Shown here: positions 45,941 to 54,768 of the stretch, one piece after another | Numbering within the stretch: the first letter of the stretch is position 1 | Layout of the letters: every line of letters begins with the position of its first letter | Source: Bradyrhizobium prioriisuperbiae | GTDB taxonomy: Bacteria; Pseudomonadota; Alphaproteobacteria; Rhizobiales; Xanthobacteraceae | Direction of reading: 5' to 3' | Assembly (NCBI RefSeq): GCF_032397745.1 | Contig: NZ_CP135921.1 | Span: 3,286,001 to 3,350,000 of the forward strand | Length of the DNA: 64,000 nucleotides | Translations under genes and position numbers: made by a program | Notes under the pieces: model-generated | The model's input: the letters and a program-made list of their open reading frames with translations, nothing else | The model's database searches: none | What the model was told of the DNA's origin: nothing

Positions 45941-46620
45941 TGTCGTTCACCAGATGTCTGTCGGCGAAACTCGGACGTGGCAGTGGTTATCGGAACTGAT
46001 CCTGAACTGTCATCACAAGCAATGCGTCTGCCAGATGCTCCCGATGTTAAAGGGCCGTGAGAAGGTGCAATGCGTTTTTGCGTTTCTTGGGCGATCATCC
46101 GCTTCGTTGGCAACGACAACATGCAGCGCTTTGTGAAGAGCCGACGCTGCCCAGAAGAGCGGCGTCGCTCAATGGGCTTTTATGCGCTTATTCAACTCGG
46201 CAGCGCGGGCCCAATCCAAAAATGCCCTTGGGCAAGCGTTCCTACTGTTGGGCAAGCCGAACGTGGCGCGCATCGATCCGCTGGAAACCGATCGCCCGAT
46301 CGCCATGGACGATGTCGACCGGTCGCTTCGCGAACTTCCGGAGATGGCCAGGAGCTTGGCGGAGGGATCAGGCCAGCACATCAATGGCATCTTCTTCAAC
46401 GAACCCGTCCAAGCCTTCGTGTCTCGCCCCAAGCGATAAATTACCGCAGGTTAGTAACCGCTGGCATGGGCGCCAAATCCTTCCACGGCACAATGTTGGC
46501 ACAAAAGGAGTCGGTTTTATTGGTGGCCTCAAGCGGCCCCGCCCTTGGGATTTGCATGACCAGCTGCTGCGGCCGTGATTTCCTTTTCGCCTCATACGTC
46601 TAGATCCCCAGGCAAGGCAG
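45941..46620. other. Convergent gap between the two defence operons
   Basis: This is about 680 bases between the ends of the Shango-like operon (plus) and the Wadjet operon (minus). Frames on both strands are fragmentary. Only one stretch (46182-46439) has protein-like composition. No terminator hairpin could be picked out confidently. Confidence 0.4.
46182..46439 (+). CDS. Doubtful small ORF or gene fragment
   Basis: 85 residues, MRLFNSAARAQSKNALGQAF through an acidic helical middle (DDVDRSLRELPEMARSLAEG). The composition is plausible for a real helical protein, but the ribosome site is weak and overlapping frames on both strands are open too. It may be the remains of a gene disrupted when the two operons were brought together. 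No family recognised. Confidence 0.25.
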   Translation: MRLFNSAARAQSKNALGQAFLLLGKPNVARIDPLETDRPIAMDDVDRSLRELPEMARSLAEGSGQHINGIFFNEPVQAFVSRPKR

Positions 46621-47166
46621 TCAGGAAGTCGTTTTGGACCGCGGCTTGCGCGAGTTTACGGGCCCGTCCGACAGCCCGCTCCGACCAACCCCCCTACTGG
46701 CAATCTCGATCTCGCGCTGGAGAGCCTCAATTGTCCGGCTGTGCCGGGCCTCATCCTCGCGGCGGGCGTTGCGTTCCGATTCCAGGAGTATTTTCAGTAC
46801 CCGGATCTCGCTCTCCAGATGGGCAACACTACCCTCCGGCCCTAGGTCGACCGGGGCCGTGCTCGCCGCGGAGACGACGTCGGTCGGCTTGGCCGGCGCA
46901 CTCGTTGACGCCACGGCCGGACCCGGCGTAAGTCCGGACTGTTCCGGTCCGGACTGATCAGTCCGTAAACTTTGGACCTTCGGCGGTCCGGACCGTGGTG
47001 GTGAGCCGTGGGCCCCGGCCATATACTCCTTTAAGGTCGCGGAAATTCGGGTCGAGCCGCCGCCGCCGAGGCGCTTACGGACCGAGGCGCGCGTCAGCGG
47101 CGAACCCTCGGCGGCAAGCGCCCTGACCGCCGCGACGATCTCCCCGTCGGTGAATTGTCTGCTCAC
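46621..47166 (-). CDS. KfrA_N-like DNA-binding coiled-coil protein coupled to Wadjet
   Basis: 181 residues. The N-terminal 45 residues (TDGEIVAAVRALAAEGSPLT, then RASVRKRLGGGGSTRISATL and KEY) match the KfrA_N pattern of plasmid proteins: A..AL..EG..PT...VR..LG.GS...I...L..W. A flexible Pro/Ser/Ala-rich linker (about 50-110) is followed by a coiled coil (about 115-160, LESEIRVLKILLESERNARR) and a basic tail. The ATG overlaps the jetD stop by four bases, so it is the fifth gene of the Wadjet operon. KfrA proteins bind DNA at their own promoters and form fibres on plasmids. Here it could be a regulator, or a DNA-binding accessory to plasmid sensing; that is inference. Confidence 0.7.
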   Translation of the reverse strand: MSRQFTDGEIVAAVRALAAEGSPLTRASVRKRLGGGGSTRISATLKEYMAGAHGSPPRSGPPKVQSLRTDQSGPEQSGLTPGPAVASTSAPAKPTDVVSAASTAPVDLGPEGSVAHLESEIRVLKILLESERNARREDEARHSRTIEALQREIEIASRGVGRSGLSDGPVNSRKPRSKTTS

Positions 47167-48347
47167 TGCGCCGCCTCCAGCGGATCCTCGGGTCTCAACA
47201 TCTCCTGCTCGAAAGTGCGGCAGGAATTGCCGGAAAGATACCGTGCGAGTTCGCCGAAGTCGTCGTCTCTTGCGGCGATGCCGGAGACGCGCCTCAGCGG
47301 TCGGCTTTCGGCGCCGTGGCGCTCGGCGAGCGAGACCGTCATGAGGTGGAGCCGGACGGGGCGGCCGGCGGCTTTGCGTATCGAGTCAGCGATCAGGAGG
47401 CCCCCGGCATCGACGTCGCCCCAATGGAAGATCGGAGCATGGGGCCACAACGCCGCCATGCGGCCGACCAGCAAGCGCACCGGCGGAGGCGGAAAGCCGT
47501 GCGTGTAGATCACGGCTCCGCGGCCGATCTCGCGGCATTGGCCGTTAAAGCTGGTCCAGTTCTCGACCGTCATGATGAAGTCGGGGTCGTCTCCGTCCGC
47601 CTTGCAGCCCGCGACGAGGTCGGGGTTGACGGCGCTCCAGGGGACGGCGCTGCCATACACCCGGATTCCTACCGGATCGGCGAAGCTGACTGGAGCGCGC
47701 AGGCAGACGGGGTGCCCGAACCTGACCAGACCCAACGTCTCCCAGATCTCATCCTGCCTGGAGTCGTCTGGAAGGGCCAGTGCGCCGCGCAGAATGGCGC
47801 ACACCGCCGCCGCGTGGCGCTCCAGGAATTTTGAGGAGCCGGATGTCTGCACGGACGCTGTACGGAAATGCGTGCCGAAGGCGACGTCGAGCAGGCCGGC
47901 GGCGGCGGCGAACACGTTGCGGACGAGCTCCGGCTCAGGCGGAAGGCGATACCATTCGGCACCCTTGGCCCATTTGGCGCCGGCGTCCTCGATGACCTGA
48001 TCGAGACCGTCGCGGCCGGCGGCTGCCGCCCGCGCAGCCGCAATTGCGGCCGCCGCCCGCGCGCCGGCCCGCGTCGTGCCGAGCTCGCGCGCCAGCAGGT
48101 CGGCGTCGGCGAGACGCACGCGTTCGATCACCTCGCGCCGGTTACCGGATCCCCGGACGAGCGCTACCGCACCCGCGCGCTCCGCACCTTCGAGCCTTTC
48201 CCTCCAGGCCCGCTGCGAGGCGGGCGACGGATCCTTCGGAGACCCGGCGGCGACGGATAGCGTGCGGACCGTGGTCGCGTTGCGGTCGGCGGATTCCAGC
48301 AACCTGACGAGCAACTTGCGTGCAGACTCGCTGCCGGAAATCGTCAC
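47163..48347 (-). CDS. jetD: Wadjet nuclease subunit JetD (DUF3322/DUF2220)
   Basis: 394 residues from the GTG at 48347, which overlaps the jetC stop (GTGA). The open frame runs on to 49595 inside jetC, but that is antisense-frame shadow. The N-terminal part is helical (SARKLLVRLLESADRNATTV). The C-terminal Toprim-like part has ENWTSFNGQCREIGRGAVIY, FHWGDVDAGGLLIADSIR and the closing RLHLMTVSLAERHG, which supply the acidic metal-binding residues. In Wadjet, JetD cuts circular plasmid DNA after the JetABC complex has extruded it. Confidence 0.86.
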   Translation of the reverse strand: MTISGSESARKLLVRLLESADRNATTVRTLSVAAGSPKDPSPASQRAWRERLEGAERAGAVALVRGSGNRREVIERVRLADADLLARELGTTRAGARAAAAIAAARAAAAGRDGLDQVIEDAGAKWAKGAEWYRLPPEPELVRNVFAAAAGLLDVAFGTHFRTASVQTSGSSKFLERHAAAVCAILRGALALPDDSRQDEIWETLGLVRFGHPVCLRAPVSFADPVGIRVYGSAVPWSAVNPDLVAGCKADGDDPDFIMTVENWTSFNGQCREIGRGAVIYTHGFPPPPVRLLVGRMAALWPHAPIFHWGDVDAGGLLIADSIRKAAGRPVRLHLMTVSLAERHGAESRPLRRVSGIAARDDDFGELARYLSGNSCRTFEQEMLRPEDPLEAAQ

Positions 48348-51300
48348 TGCGCCGCCTCCAGCGCGGCGGCCTCGTCCGCGGATGCGGTACGCTCGCGGTA
48401 TGCGTCGTATCCCTTGACGCGCGGGTCTTCGTCGGCGAGGTCGTCGCGCAGCGCTTCGGATACCTTTTCCGGCACGATGTGGATGTACTCTTCGTCCCGC
48501 GCGACGTTGATGAAGGTCTCCATGCCGTGCGCGAGCACGCGGGACTTCGTGTCGGGAGCGGCGGCGACGATCTGCAGATTCGTGTCGCTCATGAACTTCA
48601 GCATCTTCACGGTGTGCTCGGTGTCCAATCCGTCGAGAGCGTCGTCGAGCAGAATGATGCCGAGCGACCCGTTCCTGCGGTCCGGCGACGACGATTTGGC
48701 CGAGACCGCGGCCGCCATCGCGATGTACTGCGGAACCACGCCCTCTCCGATCGAGCCCTTCTTCATGCGCTGGCGTAGCGTCGAGACGACATCGCCGGTG
48801 CCGGCGTCCTTCACTAGCACGTCGAACGTCCAGTACGCCTTCGGGTCCCGCAGATCGTTCAGCGCGTTCTGGTCGTCGCTTTCGATCATGTCGGCTATGG
48901 AGCGGACGGCGCGCGCCTGCTCGGTGTCGGCGTCGAGCGCGACCAGGGCGGGCATCGCCCAATTCGGATCCTCCGTTGCGCGCTCGACCAGATCGACGAT
49001 CGCTCCGAACTTTTCGACGTGGTTCATCCTGAAGACGTACTTCTCGCCGTAGAACACGTGCCGTTCCATCTCGCGATTGAGGTCGTCGCGGGTGTCGCGG
49101 ATCTTCGAGAACGCGTGGACGAGCAGGCTGACGAACTCGTTGCGGAACGCATCCGAGAGCTGACGGCCCGCTTCCTCCGCCTCCGCGGTCTTGTCGAGCA
49201 GCGTCGAGTTCTGCAGCAGATCGCGCATCGCCCGCGCCTCGCCGAGCCGCTCGCGCCACGCTTCCACGCTGAGCACCGGCATCGGCACCTCCGGGAAGTC
49301 GGCACCGTGCTGGCCCCACGCTTCGTGCCCGCGCGCGACCCCGGCGCGGCTCTCCTCGGCGCGGGTCTCGGCCGTCTCCAGCGTCTGCTTGTGCTCGCGC
49401 CAGAAGTCCTTGGCTTCGGTCAGGATGCCGAAAACGCGACGTCTTACATCCTGCGCAGCGTCGTGTTCGCCCAACGCCTTCGCGTCGCGATCGAGAAGGG
49501 CGGCGGCGAACTGTTGACCCGCGACCTCCAACTCCACTTCCGTGCGCGTGACCGCATCGCGTGCATCGGTGGCGGCTTGGAGAGCGGCAGACCATTGCTT
49601 GTCTACCTTCGTCTGTTCGGCTTCGAGCTCGCGTATCTGCTGTTCCTTCTCGGGATCGCGTTGTCCACGCAGGTTCTGCAGCCTGCCACGGCTATCCTCC
49701 ACCGCGGTCTTGGCGCGCCGCAGGCCGTCGACGACCGAACCCAGTGTCGTCTGCGAACTACTCGATTGCCCGGTAAGCGTCCGGTAGGCGTCCTTGGCGG
49801 TTTCGAGGACTCTCCTTTCGGTCTCGGCCTCCTTCAGTTCCCCATGCAAGCGCTGAAGCTCGGCCACCGCGTTCTGAGCCGCCTGGGCGCGTCCCCGGCG
49901 TCCGACCAGCAGATAGCGTGGCGGCCGCATCTTGTAGGACGAGAAACGGGTCGCGCGCATGAGATCGGTCGTCACCGCGTTCGGCTCACGCTCGATGTCG
50001 GCTTCGGTTCGCACCCGCTTGACGCGTCCCAGCATGGCATTGACGTAGGCGCCCGCGGTGGCGTTCTCGACCTCGACGACGGCGGCCAGCGAATCCGCGG
50101 CCGGCGCCGGCGCGCCCGCGCTCAGAACCGATGGTTTGACGATCTCGACTCCGTCGCTGCGGGTCGATCGCCGCTGTACCTTCACCGCATCGATGTATTG
50201 GAGGGGATCGTGCAGGATCATCGCTTCCCGCGCGTTGCCGAGCACGGACTCGACGGCGTTGCGCCATTCCTCCTTGCCCTCTCTGATGTCGATCAGATCG
50301 CAGAGCGGCGTCGCGGCGATCTTGGCGTCGGCGAGATCTTTGCGCAGGTTCTCCGCCTCCGGACGCAACAGCGCCTGGTCGATGGCCTCCGAGCGCGCCC
50401 TCCGCGCGAGATCCTCGCGTATCCGGTTGATTCGATCCTCGCGGGCCGCCGCGGCGCTGTGGGCGCGGTTGAGTTCGCGGACCGCGTTCGCTCCGACCTC
50501 GTCGACGACCCGTTGCAATAGCTCGGCATCGGAAGCCATCGATTCGATCTCGACGTCGTCCTGAGCCCGGCGGAAGTCGGCGCCGGCGTCCGCGACTCGT
50601 CGGACGTTGCGGCTCTCGGCGTCCTTCATGTAGCCCACGGCCGTGCGGATCGCATCGATCGCTTCTGCGCGGCGCTTGAGCTCCCTGCGAACGTCGCGCA
50701 TCTTCGACTCTTCGCCGGAAAGATCCCGCTCGGCATGTCGGATGCTGGTTTCCAGCGCTTGAGTGCCGCCGGAGTTGCGCGCCTCCTCGACGCGCCGGGC
50801 GGCTTCTTTCTTGCGCTCATCCGCTTTCTTTTCCTCTTCCACGGCGACGTCGACCTTGGTCCGCAGTCCGACCAGCTTCTCCTCGATGGCATCGATCTCG
50901 GACTGGCGTTGGGTCACGGCGGCCTCCATCGCCGCCGCCACGCGGCCGCGGGCCTCGCGATCGTCCTCAGCGGCCTTCGAGTAGTGACCGACGACGATCC
51001 CGAGCGAGGTGATCTGTCGGTTGATGCTGTCGATGGTGCGGACGATCTCGCGATAGAACGCCAGACGTTCGCGCATCCGTCCGATGTCGATGATCTCGGT
51101 TTCGAGGACATGGGTGCGCATGAAGGCCGTGATGTCGCCGACCGGCTGGAAGACCAGCGCGCGCTTCACCGCCTTATAGTAGGAATGGGCATCCGCGTGC
51201 CACGAACCGTAGGTGAGCAGGTTGAGCAGGTAAGTCGAGTAGTCCGAGGCGCTGTCGCATTCCTCGACCTTTCGGCCGCTCGCGCGCAGACCGTCGACTG

Positions 51301-51799
51301 CCTGGTCGAAGCCTTTCGCCATCTCGCCTTCGTCTGTCGAGAATACGAGATCGGCCGTGGTCACGCCGCCCCCGGTCACGATCATGAAGCGTGTGTTGGG
51401 CCGCTCGCGGTGTTCGTGCGCCACGACATGCACGACACCCGCGACTTCTCCACCCTCGCGGGTCCGGAAGGACAGGCCGATCCAGGTCTGCGAACTCTTG
51501 CGCACGACCTTGGCCCTCTCGTTCTCGTCGTGCCGGACGACGCCGAGACAGTACTCCTGAAGAGACCTGTGTGCGTCCGGCCTGTTCTGTCGTACAGCAG
51601 CAGCGTTGTAGACGACGAGGTCGCCGGCGCCGCCGGTCAAGCCCGTCTGGATCGCGTCGATGCACGAGCTCTTGCCGCTGCGGTTCGGCCCCAGGAACAC
51701 GGTGTTGCCGGAAAGCTCGATGTCCTCGCGTTCGATCAGGTAGAAGTCGATGAGGGAAAGGCGGACGATCTGCGGCGTCCCGAATTGCGGCTCGCTCAT
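48344..51799 (-). CDS. jetC: Wadjet SMC-like ATPase JetC
   Basis: 1151 residues. The N-terminal ATPase half has Walker A FLGPNRSGKSSCIDAIQTGL (G37 to S44 region). Two long coiled-coil stretches (about 260-480 and 620-900) flank a hinge-like middle. The C-terminal half has Walker B and D-loop GIILLDDALDGLDTEHTVKM (near 1085). This is a MukB/SbcC-like Wadjet motor, which extrudes DNA loops. It overlaps jetB by four bases and jetD by four bases. Confidence 0.9.
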   Translation of the reverse strand: MSEPQFGTPQIVRLSLIDFYLIEREDIELSGNTVFLGPNRSGKSSCIDAIQTGLTGGAGDLVVYNAAAVRQNRPDAHRSLQEYCLGVVRHDENERAKVVRKSSQTWIGLSFRTREGGEVAGVVHVVAHEHRERPNTRFMIVTGGGVTTADLVFSTDEGEMAKGFDQAVDGLRASGRKVEECDSASDYSTYLLNLLTYGSWHADAHSYYKAVKRALVFQPVGDITAFMRTHVLETEIIDIGRMRERLAFYREIVRTIDSINRQITSLGIVVGHYSKAAEDDREARGRVAAAMEAAVTQRQSEIDAIEEKLVGLRTKVDVAVEEEKKADERKKEAARRVEEARNSGGTQALETSIRHAERDLSGEESKMRDVRRELKRRAEAIDAIRTAVGYMKDAESRNVRRVADAGADFRRAQDDVEIESMASDAELLQRVVDEVGANAVRELNRAHSAAAAREDRINRIREDLARRARSEAIDQALLRPEAENLRKDLADAKIAATPLCDLIDIREGKEEWRNAVESVLGNAREAMILHDPLQYIDAVKVQRRSTRSDGVEIVKPSVLSAGAPAPAADSLAAVVEVENATAGAYVNAMLGRVKRVRTEADIEREPNAVTTDLMRATRFSSYKMRPPRYLLVGRRGRAQAAQNAVAELQRLHGELKEAETERRVLETAKDAYRTLTGQSSSSQTTLGSVVDGLRRAKTAVEDSRGRLQNLRGQRDPEKEQQIRELEAEQTKVDKQWSAALQAATDARDAVTRTEVELEVAGQQFAAALLDRDAKALGEHDAAQDVRRRVFGILTEAKDFWREHKQTLETAETRAEESRAGVARGHEAWGQHGADFPEVPMPVLSVEAWRERLGEARAMRDLLQNSTLLDKTAEAEEAGRQLSDAFRNEFVSLLVHAFSKIRDTRDDLNREMERHVFYGEKYVFRMNHVEKFGAIVDLVERATEDPNWAMPALVALDADTEQARAVRSIADMIESDDQNALNDLRDPKAYWTFDVLVKDAGTGDVVSTLRQRMKKGSIGEGVVPQYIAMAAAVSAKSSSPDRRNGSLGIILLDDALDGLDTEHTVKMLKFMSDTNLQIVAAAPDTKSRVLAHGMETFINVARDEEYIHIVPEKVSEALRDDLADEDPRVKGYDAYRERTASADEAAALEAAQ

Positions 51800-52479
51800 G
51801 CCTCGGCCTTTTCATGATCGTTACCGTCGGCATCGGGTCGAGCTTCGCGGGCGTAGCGCCTCAGCGCAGCGAGCGGCTCGGAAACGGCGACGAGACTGAT
51901 CGACGGTCGTACCGTGAACGGCATTCCTTCGTGGAAGGTCGGTGGCAGCGAAGCTTGGATGAGTCCATGATTCTTCAGGAACCGGAGGATGTCGAGCATC
52001 CTGACCTTGCCGGGCGGATCCTTTCTAGTCTTCTCTCTCCACAAGTCGTAGAGACCGTCGGTGTGCCACTCGGCGTGACCGTTCACCAGTCCGGTGCTCT
52101 GGATCGCGTTGTCGTAGTAGGCGCGGAGCAACAGGATGGCGATGGCCTCATCGACGCGCAACGGCTGAGCCTGGTGAGCCTCGCGCTTGTCGCGTGGCGT
52201 GTCCGGCGCCTCCGCGATCGGCGGCATGAGACAGACCATCTTGATGTTGCCCGAAGTGTTGAACTGGAGCCGCCAGCCGAACACGTCGAACAGCCGCTCG
52301 GCGAAGGGCCGGACCTCATCGTCGTTCAGAAGCTCGTAGATGTCCTTGGAGCCGAAGTCGTTGCCGAAGATAAACTGTCGCTGCATCAGCGTGCGGAAGG
52401 CCCGCTGAAAGGCGACCTTCGGATGGTGCGTTCTGGCGAGCACTTCCTCGTATTCCTGCAATCCCGACAGCGCGTTCAT
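51796..52479 (-). CDS. jetB: Wadjet MukE-like subunit JetB (DUF4194)
   Basis: 227 residues from the ATG at 52479, starting MNALSGLQEYEEVLARTHHP; the longer open frame upstream lies inside jetA and is not coding. The central helices read VRPFAERLFDVFGWRLQFNT and the later AIAILLLRAYYDNAIQSTGL, which fit the winged-helix DUF4194 type that bridges JetA and JetC. Four-base overlaps with jetA and jetC ensure balanced synthesis of the complex. Confidence 0.85.
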   Translation of the reverse strand: MNALSGLQEYEEVLARTHHPKVAFQRAFRTLMQRQFIFGNDFGSKDIYELLNDDEVRPFAERLFDVFGWRLQFNTSGNIKMVCLMPPIAEAPDTPRDKREAHQAQPLRVDEAIAILLLRAYYDNAIQSTGLVNGHAEWHTDGLYDLWREKTRKDPPGKVRMLDILRFLKNHGLIQASLPPTFHEGMPFTVRPSISLVAVSEPLAALRRYAREARPDADGNDHEKAEA

Positions 52480-53864
52480 CGCGGAGGCCCCGTCATTCTT
52501 GTGGCGGTGAAGTTGGGAAGTTCGCCGTATCGGCATACGGCGACGCCGCTCGCCGGTTCGAGGATCCAGCCTTTGATGCGGCGACCGCGGCCGGTCAGCG
52601 CCAGAAGGGCGATGTATCGCCAGGTGAACCAGTCCTTTGCATTGGCCGGCGCGAGCACGACCGCATCTCCGCCGCCCGTCGAGCCGAGATAGGCGAGCGC
52701 GTGTCCGGGGGTCGGTTCGGAAGCGAAATCGAACGCGCGGCAATCCTTGATGAACCGCTTCCGGTAGGGATCTTCGGGTGGCCGGCGAAGGATGCGGGGC
52801 TCGGGCGGGGGGAGGGGCTCCCTGGCCTCGGGGAAACGGGATTCTCCCACCGGCTCGAGGCAGTTCAGAAGGGGCAGGACGCAGGGAAGCTCGACGTGAT
52901 CGTCGAGGTGGGCCAACTCCTCGAGGCAGGACTCTACGCGCTGCCGTATAGTCGCCGGATTGCGGCCGATGAAACGAAGGATGTCCCGGATGCGTCCCTC
53001 GATGCCGACCTGACCCTGGTCGATGCGGACGCGAAGACGCTCGATGTCGTCGAACGAGGTCGAGATCTCGGCAAGCCGCCTGCGTATGAGCGTCTCGGCT
53101 TCGGCTTCCGTCGCCGCATGACCGGCTTCGACGTAGGCGGCCATCGCCTTTTCCATCGCCGCCGCGGAGCCGAGGATTTCGCGGACGGCGCGGGTGACGT
53201 GGTGGCGCGATCGCCACGGATTGTTCTGAGACAGGATCTTGGTCCAGTCGCGGATTAGAATCCTGTCGACGAACTCCGCGAAAAACACGTCGACTGAATC
53301 GTCCATTCCCTCTGCCGCGTTAAGTCGCCGCGTCACGGACAGCAGCGCTGCGTCTATGCCGGCCATGTGGCGTCGGAATCCGACGGCCGTCTGCCACGCG
53401 GCATCGATGTTGGTGGCGTGCATCGTCGGATCGTCTGCGGCCGCGCCGATCAGGGAGGAGACCTGCGATACCAGTCCCGTGAAGCTCTTGGCGACGTTCT
53501 CTTTCAGGTCGCGAAGCACCGTCATCAGTCGCCGATAGCCTTCCGGCATCGTCACCCTGATCAGCCAGCGGTCCGACTCCTCGACCAACCAGCCGCCCTC
53601 CCGCATCTTCAGATAAAGGTAGTCGGACGACGCCGCTTCAGGCTCATCCCCATCGGGCTCGCCGACGGCCGCCGGCGGCGTCGGCATGCCCTCGATCGCT
53701 GCGGCGATCGAGTTCTTGACCTGATCGCGCTCGGGATTCTCCAGCGCCATTTCGCCGAAATGCGTCGCGCAAAGCCGCAACAGCGACGCTTCGGCTGCCA
53801 ACGCGTGGCGGCCAGTGAAGATCTTGAAGGCTTCGGGCGGCACGCAACCAAACAGATCGCTCAT
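52476..53864 (-). CDS. jetA: Wadjet kleisin-like subunit JetA
   Basis: 462 residues, first gene of the operon. It starts with SDLFGCVPPEAFKIFTGRHA, contains YLYLKMREGGWLVEESDRWL and long helices including SFDDIERLRVRIDQ, and ends with a small C-terminal domain. This is the MukF-like kleisin part that joins JetB and JetC. AAGGAAGGGGATCGG precedes the ATG, a very strong ribosome site. The exact Wadjet subtype was not assigned, since that needs profile searches. Confidence 0.84.
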   Translation of the reverse strand: MSDLFGCVPPEAFKIFTGRHALAAEASLLRLCATHFGEMALENPERDQVKNSIAAAIEGMPTPPAAVGEPDGDEPEAASSDYLYLKMREGGWLVEESDRWLIRVTMPEGYRRLMTVLRDLKENVAKSFTGLVSQVSSLIGAAADDPTMHATNIDAAWQTAVGFRRHMAGIDAALLSVTRRLNAAEGMDDSVDVFFAEFVDRILIRDWTKILSQNNPWRSRHHVTRAVREILGSAAAMEKAMAAYVEAGHAATEAEAETLIRRRLAEISTSFDDIERLRVRIDQGQVGIEGRIRDILRFIGRNPATIRQRVESCLEELAHLDDHVELPCVLPLLNCLEPVGESRFPEAREPLPPPEPRILRRPPEDPYRKRFIKDCRAFDFASEPTPGHALAYLGSTGGGDAVVLAPANAKDWFTWRYIALLALTGRGRRIKGWILEPASGVAVCRYGELPNFTATRMTGPPR

Positions 53865-54462
53865 CCGATCCCCTTCCTTGGGGAAACGAGGCCATCCGCC
53901 GTTGTCACGGCAACGGGCTCATCTCCGATGTCGGGATGGCCACAGAGGCGAGCCTCGAAGAACTCCGTTGTGCGATCGGCACGGGATGGACGGTAACGTG
54001 GGATCGCCCCGCGACCAGGTCGCTTCGCAGGTGCGAGGAAAGACGCAATTCCATGTCTTGAAAGCGACTGCCCCATATCCGACCAATGGTGGCATTTTCG
54101 GGGCCAGTCAACCACCCAAACACTTTGTCTTTGCTATCCCCAACGGAACGAACGCTCGCCGTAGATGCGGGAGGCACTGCGGGACGGGATCGTTGCCGCC
54201 ATCGATTCGGCATAGCTAGTCACTCATCCGGGAACTCCCGTCAGTATCCTAAGAATCGCGTTTGAAACCTCGAAGAGCGAACCACCAAACGCATTGAGCC
54301 GTCCCAAGGCCGGCATTGCCGAGCTGGCGACCGCGGGAGGCAATTGCAGCCTCTGCGTGGCGCGGGACTACGCCATGGCCGCACGATTTGGTTGACCTAG
54401 TGCATTGTGAGGAAACGATGTTGACGCTCCGAAAGCTGCTCGCGGCGATGCTCCCTGCACGG
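53865..54462. other. Upstream region of the Wadjet operon, no gene seen
   Basis: This is about 600 bases. It holds the promoter of jetA. Short minus-strand frames near 53900-54200 have no family-like sequence or good ribosome site. The stretch probably marks decayed DNA next to the AbiEii-like fragment and the IS701 element. Confidence 0.4.
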
Positions 54463-54620
54463 TCAGACGGCGTTCAGGGTCGCTTCGGCCGTCTTGATCT
54501 TGCCGATGATGTCCTCGAACGACGGGACGTCGCCGAAGATCATGCCGGCCATCTTTTGGTAGTCCGCCTTCAGCGGTTCGAGCATGCCGTCGGCAGGTAC
54601 GATGCCGAACGTACCGGGAG
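54463..54620 (-). pseudogene. Fragment resembling the C-terminus of an AbiEii/AbiGii nucleotidyltransferase toxin
   Basis: About 48 residues on the minus strand, ending with a stop: GIVPADGMLEPLKADYQKMA, then GMIFGDVPSFEDIIGKIKTA and EATLNAV. The pattern ...L..DY..M..MIFG..PSF..I...I...E..LN is characteristic of the very end of AbiEii-type toxin proteins. The rest of the gene is missing and the upstream frame is unlike it. It sits between the Wadjet operon and the IS701 transposase, suggesting loss by insertion or deletion. Assignment by eye. Confidence 0.4.
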
Positions 54621-54768
54621 TAGCCTGGTCTAGTCTTACTGCGTCATGATTTTTCTGCGCGTGGGTGATGCTGCGACGGCGCCGCAACAAGGGCATCGTA
54701 TGATTGTTTTGCTGAGGGCCCGGCTCAACCGCACGCGCATGGTTGCGATCGAGTTCGGGACGTGGCGT

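Noticed and set aside
48348..49595. Upstream extension of the jetD frame
   Set aside because: It overlaps jetC and is Arg-rich; the GTG at 48347, overlapping the jetC stop, is the natural start.
49019..51817. Long plus-strand frames opposite jetC
   Set aside because: The frames lie within the jetC coding strand's complement and lack recognisable motifs; jetC is complete on the minus strand.
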